Below are positions 36,301 through 42,101 of a DNA stretch of 64,000 bases, piece by piece. Made by a program: the position numbers and the translations under genes. Position 1 is the first letter of the stretch. Each line of letters begins with the position of its first letter. A model generated the notes under the pieces. The model was not told where the DNA came from and did no database searches. It saw only the letters and a program-made list of their open reading frames with translations. Origin of the DNA: JANSWP01 sp041941305 (GTDB taxonomy: Bacteria; Bacteroidota; Bacteroidia; Chitinophagales; Saprospiraceae); assembly GCA_041941305.1 (NCBI GenBank), contig JBGTQJ010000035.1:35720-99719 (forward strand), read 5' to 3'.

Positions 36301-37585
36301 TATTCAACTTTCGGTCTGCATTTACAAAAACCAATCGCTCCCAAAGCGGACGATTTTTATAGTCAAAAATAGTGACCTCTGCAATGCCAATAGAGAAATC
36401 TGCAGTAGGGATGAACAATAGATTTGCATCAGCAATTAAATTCACCGACTTCGCGTAGACAAGTTTGTCGTGCATTCGAACAGCCACCGTACAAATTTGC
36501 TCCGTTTTGGAATGGATACTTAACCCAAGTTTGTTTGCTTCATGAAACATAGAAGCAGACAGTGGTCTCCTTTCGATTTTTGGCAATAAAAAAGTAGTTT
36601 CAATGCCTTTTGGCTGAGTAATTTTAGCGGTCCATTCTTCATTTGATTCAGCCAACAGTTCAAACATGCCCATTCCATCATGGTAGCTTTCAAAGTTAGC
36701 AACTGCTTGGCCATTTGCATTACAAACCTCTCCAGCAATATCTACCGGCTCTCCAAATTCGTCAATTGCTTTGAATGCAATGCTGTTGGAAAAACCAGCA
36801 ATCAAATCTCCTCCCTCCGGAAAGAACTGCAAATCAATATTTTGTAGTATTACCGGGACTTTTTCCGATATGGATTCTTTGACTCCTTTATGTTGTAAGC
36901 TTGCAATTAACAACACGTCTGCAGTTTCCAGATCTTCAGGCAAATTAAAAGTCAAAATTGCTTCTCCTTGCTCGTTCGTAGTCGCTTCAAAGCGAGCATA
37001 AAAATTTCCTCCAATGTTGATGGAATAGAAAAAAGAGTGATAGCTGATAGCCTGGTCTTGAAGATCTCGAACTTCAAGCACAGCAGCGACCTCATCCCCT
37101 TTGCCATAGCCTTCTTTTTCCAATTCCAATTTCATGAGCATATTTGGAAGCGCCGTTTTTTGTACAGTAATTTCTTTTTCAAAAATGGCTTCCGCTCCAA
37201 AATTGCCTAACCAACTGGTATAAGCTCGAATCTTGTACAATCCACCTACCCAATTTGGAGCAATAGAAAACTCCCCCCAGAAGCCGTTTGTTTCCTTATA
37301 AATCTGTTTTTGCTCCAGGACATTTCCATTGGGACCTATTAATTCCAATCTTATAATCTGGCTAATATTTTTATCCCAGTCATTTTCATCATTCGTCAAA
37401 TAGGCTTTCACCCAAACAATTTCACCTGGCTGGTAATAAGTATGGTCTGTGTGGAGGTATATCTTTTCCCGTGGTAAAACATCTCGGCAAGTTTTGAGGC
37501 TGGTTTCAAGGACATTATTCTGAGCAGAGATAATAAATGAGCTGACAATTAAAAAGAGTAACGAGCTAATTATTTTAGTTTTCAT
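33302..37585 (-). CDS. Alpha-2-macroglobulin-like protein with CxEQ thioester motif
   Basis: 1,427 residues with signal peptide (SLLFLIVSSFIISAQ). MG2-type start YLHTDHTYYQPGEIVWVKAY, further macroglobulin domains (REKVVMDILVKDEEGKGIPG), a segment resembling a TonB plug or carboxypeptidase-regulatory junction (LDEVVVSGYKMSIEKKALG, about residue 673), then the A2M core and the thioester site PNGCFEQTSS (about residue 967) within an alpha/alpha toroid, and a C-terminal receptor-binding-like domain. Intact Cys-x-Glu-Gln predicts covalent trapping of proteases or ligands. Bacterial A2Ms usually guard the periplasm and often pair with a PBP1c; here the neighbour is a barrel protein instead. Confidence 0.85.
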   Translation of the reverse strand: MKTKIISSLLFLIVSSFIISAQNNVLETSLKTCRDVLPREKIYLHTDHTYYQPGEIVWVKAYLTNDENDWDKNISQIIRLELIGPNGNVLEQKQIYKETNGFWGEFSIAPNWVGGLYKIRAYTSWLGNFGAEAIFEKEITVQKTALPNMLMKLELEKEGYGKGDEVAAVLEVRDLQDQAISYHSFFYSINIGGNFYARFEATTNEQGEAILTFNLPEDLETADVLLIASLQHKGVKESISEKVPVILQNIDLQFFPEGGDLIAGFSNSIAFKAIDEFGEPVDIAGEVCNANGQAVANFESYHDGMGMFELLAESNEEWTAKITQPKGIETTFLLPKIERRPLSASMFHEANKLGLSIHSKTEQICTVAVRMHDKLVYAKSVNLIADANLLFIPTADFSIGIAEVTIFDYKNRPLWERLVFVNADRKLNIEIKVDKSEYLPREKVVMDILVKDEEGKGIPGNFSLAVVDDKLHTFADDKQPNILAQLLLQSELKGDIHEPNFYFDGTEPKATKGLDLVMLTHGWRRYAWEAILSNSEEDWNDAVLFPGEQFLVAGTAYFYQAPQVSGIKVWTNDEDDFVLTDEKGKFSVKIADPSNQQVLNASYRGIKYQGRINNWNLKPGVYTYQPGSKSLGNKEVKLEFFQKENVKEVEITEELQGRVSGVEIRRDMEGATLDEVVVSGYKMSIEKKALGYSGGTLESGSNDIYAAEEYFLDTDLRQNSPNLYVHLEYARNRYNRKRYFYSPQYSKKNNSKSRSDFRKTLYWQPIVMVNEAGMSRVQFYTSDEVTTFRAILEGIGASNKVGRKETTFSVNKPVVIQTKLPKIVSFGDKIQLPVVLKNNTKKPIKGIFSVSLPGKGLELEKEKSNQLTLPSGDFVEILVPIKVLRKKGQQYIRLHFNGGLYSDDIFESMEVSPKGFPHSVSVAGNELERAFYFEIEEMLEGSLSAKFKVFPDLPSELLSGIASLLRQPNGCFEQTSSTNYPNILVLQYLEGNQVTDPAIKKKAMGFLKKGYNRLKGFEVSGGGFSLYGRAPANVNLTAYGLMQFNDLQKVWDGVDKTMLQRTEEWLVQKLTHQKFKGTANEAYLLYALSENGFTDFGEKLIIINEAVKSSEDPFFQALVCHTNLNLGNEKFASELLEILLTRFKTDYFMDNGWSPHPSRSSGKYRSIEITALTAQALMKLQGYQVELLKMIKYIGEGRYNGGRFGPTMTTVHALKALSSYSTITSKTQDGGHIALSVNGELIKERTYSAGHRGAIVFDGFEKHLVKGQNSIQVQFSQTKNPLPWLFDVDWEMTKPNNGNEPPLHLQTQLSESYAANSQIVRFSAEVKNQSNDEVYAPMLILGIPAGLSLQSWQLKDMQEQQIFDYYEIRDNYLLAYFESFPPGEIRILNFDLKADIPGTYIAPASVAYPYYSEDQKFWEGGEKVVIE

Positions 37586-37806
37586 AGGCTGAACTTTTAT
37601 GTAAAAAATGATCGTCGGGCATTAGGATGCAGCCTTTTGGAGAATTACACAAAAACCGTAAAAACTTTTTAGCCCAAGTAAAAATCATCGGTTAAGCTTG
37701 CCCTGGGTTTTGAACTTTCTTTTATTTAATAAGCTCAACATCATCATCAAGGACAAAGCCTAATTTGAAAATTAGCTATTTTTACAAGGCATCAATTCAA
37801 AACAAA

Positions 37807-38397
37807 ATGAACCAACTCCTGCTTTTCGTTCTTGCGATGGTAGCCTATTATGCATTTCATAGTTTCCTGGCTTCCAAAACGATAAAAAAATTGCTGATAG
37901 GGAAAATCATCCCCTTGCGAATTTATCGGCTCTTTTTCAATGGGGTGGCAATTGGCTTGATTTATCCACTGTATCTTCTATTTGAAAAAGTTGACAAAAC
38001 ACCCTACTTCGAAACATCTATCATGTCTCAGGTTTCTGGTTGGGTTTTAATAGCATTTGGAGCCATAATAGCGACCCTAGCCCTTGCCAATTATCAAATT
38101 TCTGAATTTGTAGGAACCCATCAACTTCAACACAATGAACAGCCCTTTGGAGGAACTTTAAAAACCAATGGTTTAAATGCATACACCCGCCATCCGCTAT
38201 ATTTTGGGGTTTTGCTGCTCGTTTGGGGTATATTTCTAGTCTTTCCACTAAAAGCTTTTTTGGCAATTGCAACTGTCACTACGCTTTATGCCGTCATTGG
38301 CTCCCTACTGGAAGAAAAAAAGCTGATAGAAGAATTTGGAGATGTCTATATCGAATACAAAAAGAAAGTACCTATGTTGTTACCTATAAAGTTTTAA
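37807..38397 (+). CDS. ICMT/NnrU-like membrane methyltransferase family protein
   Basis: 196 residues from ATG 37807. Five to six hydrophobic segments are visible. The C-terminal half carries the isoprenylcysteine carboxyl methyltransferase/PEMT-like signature: GLNAYTRHPLYFGVLLLVWG and later LLEEKKLIEEFGDVYIEYKKKVPMLLP (shown in parts: EEKKLIEEFGDVY, EYKKKVP). This architecture binds SAM through RHPxY and the downstream Glu/Tyr. Substrates in bacteria are mostly unknown. A REP-like pair follows the stop. Confidence 0.8.
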   Translation: MNQLLLFVLAMVAYYAFHSFLASKTIKKLLIGKIIPLRIYRLFFNGVAIGLIYPLYLLFEKVDKTPYFETSIMSQVSGWVLIAFGAIIATLALANYQISEFVGTHQLQHNEQPFGGTLKTNGLNAYTRHPLYFGVLLLVWGIFLVFPLKAFLAIATVTTLYAVIGSLLEEKKLIEEFGDVYIEYKKKVPMLLPIKF

Positions 38398-38404
38398 ACA
38401 AAAA

Positions 38405-38463
38405 GTAGCCCGGTTCTCCAGAACCGGGACCTAAGTGACCCGGTTCTGGAGAACCGGGCTACT
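38405..38463. repeat. Inverted pair of REP-like palindromes with GTAG feet
   Basis: GTAG then cccggttctccagaaccggg (38409-38428), and after 10 bp cccggttctggagaaccggg (38439-38458) then CTAC: two palindromes in opposite orientation with GTAG at both outer feet. GTAG is the conserved foot of REPs mobilised by RAYTs; the stems resemble those around the transposase at 10563. Confidence 0.8.
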
Positions 38464-38501
38464 TTGGTTCAAAAATCTTCAACTACTTCCCAACAAACCC
38501 T

Positions 38502-38509
38502 TACATTTG
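38502..38509 (+). promoter_or_regulatory. Putative -7 element (TACATTTG) of RNase H gene
   Basis: TACATTTG matches TAnnTTTG and lies 24 bp before the ATG at 38534. No matching -33 box was seen, partly because the REP pair sits upstream. Confidence 0.35.
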
Positions 38510-38533
38510 GGCAAATTTGAACATTCCGATTTT

Positions 38534-39175
38534 ATGGCCAAGAGCAAAAAGAAATACTACGTCGTTTGGGAGGGAAACAACCCCGGAATCTATGAAAGCT
38601 GGGCGGATTGCCAATTGCAAATCAAGGGCTACCCCAATGCTCGATACAAATCATTCAAAAGCCTGGAAGAAGCCACCGAAGCTTACCGTGGCAATTATGC
38701 CAGCCACTACAATTTTGGAGCTTCAAAAGGCAAAGCTACGATAACACAGATAAGTGATGAAGAGCGAAAAAAGATAAATTGGGAAAGCATTTCGGTAGAC
38801 GCAGCCTGTTCTGGCAATCCCGGCATGATGGAATATCAGGGTGTAGATACCAAAACCAAAGCACAGATATTTCACAAGCAATTCAGCTTGGGTACCAACA
38901 ACATAGGCGAGTTTTTAGCTTTGGTTCATGCACTGGCCATGTTCAAACGAGCGGGAAAAGACACCCCGATTTATACAGATTCAAGAACGGCAATGGCTTG
39001 GGTGCGCAATAAGAAAGCCAAGACCAACCTAAAGAAAAATACCAAAACTGCCTTCATTCATGAACTAATTGGGCGCGCAGAGACTTGGTTAAGAAATAAT
39101 ACTTTTTCCAATCCTATTTTAAAATGGGACACAGATAATTGGGGAGAAATTCCCGCAGATTTTGGAAGAAAATAG
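38534..39175 (+). CDS. rnhA: Ribonuclease H1 with viroplasmin (RNase H1 N-terminal) domain
   Basis: 213 residues from ATG 38534. Residues 1-50 are the caulimovirus viroplasmin/RNase HI N-terminal domain (YYVVWEGNNPGIYESWADCQ), which binds RNA-DNA hybrids. The catalytic domain follows with the acidic set: Asp in SVDAACSGNPG, Glu in GEFLALVHAL, Asp in IYTDSRTAMAWV and a C-terminal Asp in KWDTDNWGEIPADF. It cleaves RNA in RNA-DNA hybrids during replication and R-loop removal. The domain organisation is common in Bacteroidota. The gene ends 8 bp before a mirrored heptamer array. Confidence 0.93.
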   Translation: MAKSKKKYYVVWEGNNPGIYESWADCQLQIKGYPNARYKSFKSLEEATEAYRGNYASHYNFGASKGKATITQISDEERKKINWESISVDAACSGNPGMMEYQGVDTKTKAQIFHKQFSLGTNNIGEFLALVHALAMFKRAGKDTPIYTDSRTAMAWVRNKKAKTNLKKNTKTAFIHELIGRAETWLRNNTFSNPILKWDTDNWGEIPADFGRK

Positions 39176-39183
39176 ATTTTTAA

Positions 39184-39259
39184 TGATGAATGTTGAATGT
39201 TGAATGTTGAATCCATTTGGGAAATTCATCATTCATCATTTATCATTCATCATTCATCA
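39184..39259. repeat. Mirrored heptamer array (TGTTGAA / TTCATCA)
   Basis: Four left units (tgatgaa, then three tgttgaa; 39184-39211) and five right units (four ttcatca and one tttatca; 39225-39259) in perfect 7-bp phase, complementary to each other. It spans from 8 bp after the rnhA stop to 8 bp before the next ATG. Confidence 0.9.
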
Positions 39260-39267
39260 AAAAGTGA

Positions 39268-40602
39268 ATGAGTTTTTTAGACCGATTTTTTAAAAACAAC
39301 AATGGTTCCAATGCTCCACAGCCGGATATCCGATTTGGGCGTTATACGGATTCGTATAAAACCAGAGCACAGTACGATGCCTGGGACAGGGCTTTGGATG
39401 AATTTGAAAATGAACAATACCTGGAATGTTATCGCGCTTTTTTCAAATACCTCAAAGACGAAAAAGAACAAAATGTAAATTTTTGGGAAGAAGAAGGGAA
39501 AATTCAATTTGAAGTATTTCAGGGAAGTAAGCGGATGATTGGGTTTGCTGACGGCAAGCAATTTAAAGCAGAAGCCAAAGTTGCAAAAGCCAAAGCGCTG
39601 AACATTGGATTTATGAGGCGATTGGTAGAATCCAATTTTGACCTGAAGTACAGCCGCTTTGCACTCAACGACGATAATGATATCATCATCCTTTTTGACA
39701 CCTATACCTTAGATGGCTCTCCTTATAAATTGTATTATGCTTTGAAGGAAGTGGCGACCAATGCAGATAAACAGGATGACCTGCTTTTAGACGAATTTGA
39801 AATGTTAGAACCAGTAGAAATTGAGCATTTAACTCAAATTGAGGAAGATGAAAAGGAGATCAAATACAATTTCACCACGCAGCAAATTGAAAGCGTTTTT
39901 GATGAAATTCAAAATGGCAAACTGAATGCAGATCAATACCCTGGGGCAATTGGCTATCTTTTGCTGAACCTCTGCTACAAACTGGATTTCCTCACACGCC
40001 CGGAGGGTTTTATGATGGAAACTTTAGAGCGCATCCATCGCCTCTATTTTGCCAACGACGGCAGCGGAGTAAGCAAGAAAAACAGTTTACTCCAAAAGGA
40101 ATTTCAAAAACTCGCAGAACGACCCAAAGAAGACTTCTTTAAGGAAATGTATCGGGTACCTGCGACCTTCGGAATTACTTCCCCAGTCAATCACGAAAAG
40201 GTGGTCAGCCTGATCGATGGAGAATTAAACAATATGGACTGGTATAAAGACCACAAGCACTACAAAATAGCCCTATCTATTCCTGGCTATATTGCTGGTC
40301 ATTGCCTGTTTCAATTTGCAGTACCCAAACCCGACAGGGAGTTGTTTTTACTATACTTTCAGGTTGTTGAGTCCAACTATTTTAAAGCATTGGGGTTTAC
40401 ATTAAACTACTACGATAGTGAAAAACAACAATTCAACAGTAAAGCCATCAAACGCGGCATCAAAAACATTGTAGAAAACAATAAAGAGGATTATCCAACC
40501 CTCAACCCCAACCTTGCGAATCTGAATTTCGATTCTCTTTGCGACTTCGCAAAATCCTATATGTTGATGATCAAAGATCTCGAAATGGTCAAAAAAGAAT
40601 AA
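39268..40602 (+). CDS. Conserved-looking protein of unknown function
   Basis: 444 residues, soluble, acidic, no signal peptide. Residues about 60-170 (VNFWEEEGKIQFEVFQGSK; NFDLKYSRFALNDDNDIIIL) have the alternating pattern of a YbjN/secretion-chaperone-like alpha/beta fold, which is only a resemblance. The C-terminal half is helical (YPGAIGYLLLNLCYKLDFLT; KYSRFAL). No catalytic motif was recognised. It sits between two mirrored repeat arrays and is probably monocistronic. A cytoplasmic role is likely. Confidence 0.6.
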   Translation: MSFLDRFFKNNNGSNAPQPDIRFGRYTDSYKTRAQYDAWDRALDEFENEQYLECYRAFFKYLKDEKEQNVNFWEEEGKIQFEVFQGSKRMIGFADGKQFKAEAKVAKAKALNIGFMRRLVESNFDLKYSRFALNDDNDIIILFDTYTLDGSPYKLYYALKEVATNADKQDDLLLDEFEMLEPVEIEHLTQIEEDEKEIKYNFTTQQIESVFDEIQNGKLNADQYPGAIGYLLLNLCYKLDFLTRPEGFMMETLERIHRLYFANDGSGVSKKNSLLQKEFQKLAERPKEDFFKEMYRVPATFGITSPVNHEKVVSLIDGELNNMDWYKDHKHYKIALSIPGYIAGHCLFQFAVPKPDRELFLLYFQVVESNYFKALGFTLNYYDSEKQQFNSKAIKRGIKNIVENNKEDYPTLNPNLANLNFDSLCDFAKSYMLMIKDLEMVKKE

Positions 40603-40612
40603 GCCTTTTTAA

Positions 40613-40750
40613 TGTTACGATATTGCGATGCTGTGATGCTGCAATGTTATGGTCTTGAAATTATCAGGTGGAATTATCGTATAATTGTAACATCCAAATA
40701 TTAAAATATAAAACTATTACAGCATTGCAACATCATATTATTTCAACATC
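40613..40750. repeat. Mirrored octamer array overlapping the start of paaD
   Basis: Left arm of five octamers (tgttacga, tattgcga, tgctgtga, tgctgcaa, tgttatgg; 40613-40652), right arm of octamers (tattacag, cattgcaa, catcatat, tatttcaa; 40715-40746). attgcgatgctgtgat pairs with attacagcattgcaat-like sequence with few mismatches. The right arm lies in the frame of the next gene. Confidence 0.75.
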
Positions 40751-41234
40751 AAAAAAGGCTGATATTCAAAAGATTCTGGAAAAGGTGACTGACCCTGAAA
40801 TACCGGTGCTTACGATTCAGGATTTGGGTGTAATTCGAAATATTGTTGAACTAGAAGATGGGACAGTCGAAATATTTATCACGCCTACCTACTCTGGCTG
40901 TCCTGCTATGAATACAATAGAAATCAACATCAAAGCTGCATTACAAGAGGCTGGCTACCAAAAGGTTAAGGTCATTTCTGTATTGAGTCCTGCCTGGACG
41001 ACTGCCTGGATCTCTGAAGAAGGAAAGCAAAAATTGAAAGCCTATGGGATTGCCCCACCAGTCGAGGATTCCCGTGATAAAAACGCTTTGTTTCCTGAGG
41101 AGAAAAAAATTGAATGCCTACAATGTGGCTCTATGGATACCAAAATGCTAAGCCAGTTTGGCTCTACTGCCTGCAAAGCTTTGTACAAATGCAATTCCTG
41201 CCTGGAGCCCTTCGATTATTTTAAATGTCATTGA
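40668..41234 (+). CDS. paaD: PaaD-like protein (1,2-phenylacetyl-CoA epoxidase subunit D), orphan
   Basis: Up to 188 residues. The DUF59/MIP18 domain begins DIQKILEKVTDPEIPVLTI and contains TPTYSGCPAMNTIE. The C-terminal zinc-ribbon-like part has two CxxC pairs (CLQCGS, CNSC) and the PaaD hallmark FGSTACKALYKC...EPFDYFKCH. PaaD is thought to help assemble metal centres of the phenylacetyl-CoA epoxidase, but no paaA, B, C or E is present here. No ATG precedes the domain in frame; GTG 40668 and TTG 40725 are the candidates, and both lie in a repeat element, so the start is uncertain. The stop is followed immediately by a heptamer array. Confidence 0.85.
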   Translation: MELSYNCNIQILKYKTITALQHHIISTSKKADIQKILEKVTDPEIPVLTIQDLGVIRNIVELEDGTVEIFITPTYSGCPAMNTIEINIKAALQEAGYQKVKVISVLSPAWTTAWISEEGKQKLKAYGIAPPVEDSRDKNALFPEEKKIECLQCGSMDTKMLSQFGSTACKALYKCNSCLEPFDYFKCH

Positions 41235-41290
41235 GCTGGGTGCTGGGTGCTGGGTGCTGGGTGCTGGGTGCTGGGTGCTGGGTGCTGGTA
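41235..41290. repeat. Seven perfect tandem GCTGGGT heptamers
   Basis: gctgggt is repeated seven times without error (41235-41283) plus one variant unit, starting at the base after the paaD stop. A complementary heptamer array lies at 41956-42023, so the two bracket about 670 bp. Confidence 0.95.
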
Positions 41291-41580
41291 ATTTGTTTAT
41301 TTTTCGTTCTGCATAATAATTTTTCTTTTATTTTTTGAAAGCTATCCTCAATCATTTTTTTACAACAAAACATTTGATGATTTTCTATTCCTGCTAGTAG
41401 CATTTTATGCCAAACTAACTTAGGGACTTAATCCCCCTCAGTCTTGAGGCTGTTAAGTACTGTCGAAAATTTCCCTCACAAACCTCCCTGCCTCCTCTCT
41501 AAAGGAGTTCCTTTGAGAAAAAGAGGTGTAGGCCTCTCTGAAAATCAAGCACTTAGAAGCGGGCAGATTTTCCCCTCTAG

Positions 41581-41767
41581 GGCAGGGGTGATTGGTTCTA
41601 AAAATATACTCTGTGATTTTTTTTAAGTTCAAGGTCAAGACCAAGTTCAAGTTCAATTCTTGGACTTGAACTTGGTCTTGACCTTGAACTTTCAGGGGTT
41701 TAGAAGAAAAAAACCTAGGATAATCCTTTAGCACATTATGAAAATAATAGAACCAATCACCCCTGCC
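41581..41767. mobile_element. MITE with GGCAGGGGTGATTGGTTCTA terminal inverted repeat, copy 2
   Basis: ggcaggggtgattggttcta (41581-41600) is perfectly mirrored by tagaaccaatcacccctgcc (41748-41767). TCTAG precedes the left end (41576-41580) and follows the right end of the repeated copy after the gap (41834-41838), a probable 5-bp target duplication. The interior is a hexamer array (aagttc, aaggtc, aagacc; 41625-41654) and its exact reverse complement (ttgaac, ttggtc, ttgacc; 41660-41689). Confidence 0.88.
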
Positions 41768-41769
41768 TT

Positions 41770-41779
41770 NNNNNNNNNN
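41770..41779. other. Scaffold gap (10 N) with duplicated flanks
   Basis: Ten N. The 54 bp at 41714-41767 recur identically at 41780-41833, so the gap probably joins two contig ends that overlap in the MITE. Confidence 0.9.
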
Positions 41780-41955
41780 CCTAGGATAATCCTTTAGCAC
41801 ATTATGAAAATAATAGAACCAATCACCCCTGCCTCTAGGGGATTAAAGGGGTTGCGCAGGGAGAACTTAACAGTCCTGCCCTCTGTCCTGTGGAGGGAAG
41901 AGGGAAATATCCACAAGAATTAATGCTAGTTCACTTAACCAATATAGATATCCAA

Positions 41956-42023
41956 AGAAACCAGTTAACGAGCAAACCAATACCCCGCACCAAGCAACCA
42001 GCAAACCAGCAACCAGCGCCCAG
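41956..42023. repeat. Heptamer array complementary to GCTGGGT
   Basis: Heptamers such as agcaacc, agcaaac, cagcaac, cagcgcc. The strand complement reads gctggttgctggt, matching the GCTGGGT array at 41235. Less regular than its partner. Confidence 0.7.
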
Positions 42024-42101
42024 AAAGATTTCGATTTTTTTTCTCATTTCATGCCTTCCTCAATATATTTGAGCCTTAATCATATTTTAAATAAAGTTAA
42101 A

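Larger units (their letters stand above)
41291..42101. other. Gene-free repeat nest with scaffold gap
   Basis: About 800 bp between paaD and the metalloprotease gene. Contents in order: the end of the heptamer array, an AT-rich stretch without a credible gene, a repeat-like segment (about 41415-41580), MITE copy 2, a 10-base N gap, a partial repeat of the MITE end, a segment partly mirroring the first repeat (gttaagt / aacttaac) and the complementary heptamer array. Confidence 0.7.

Noticed and set aside
41221..41403. 60-residue minus-strand frame over the GCTGGGT array as a decayed four-helix-bundle gene
   Set aside because: The C-terminal half is just the translated heptamer, and the first half lacks the family's LPKFE, QIRSS and NIVEG motifs.
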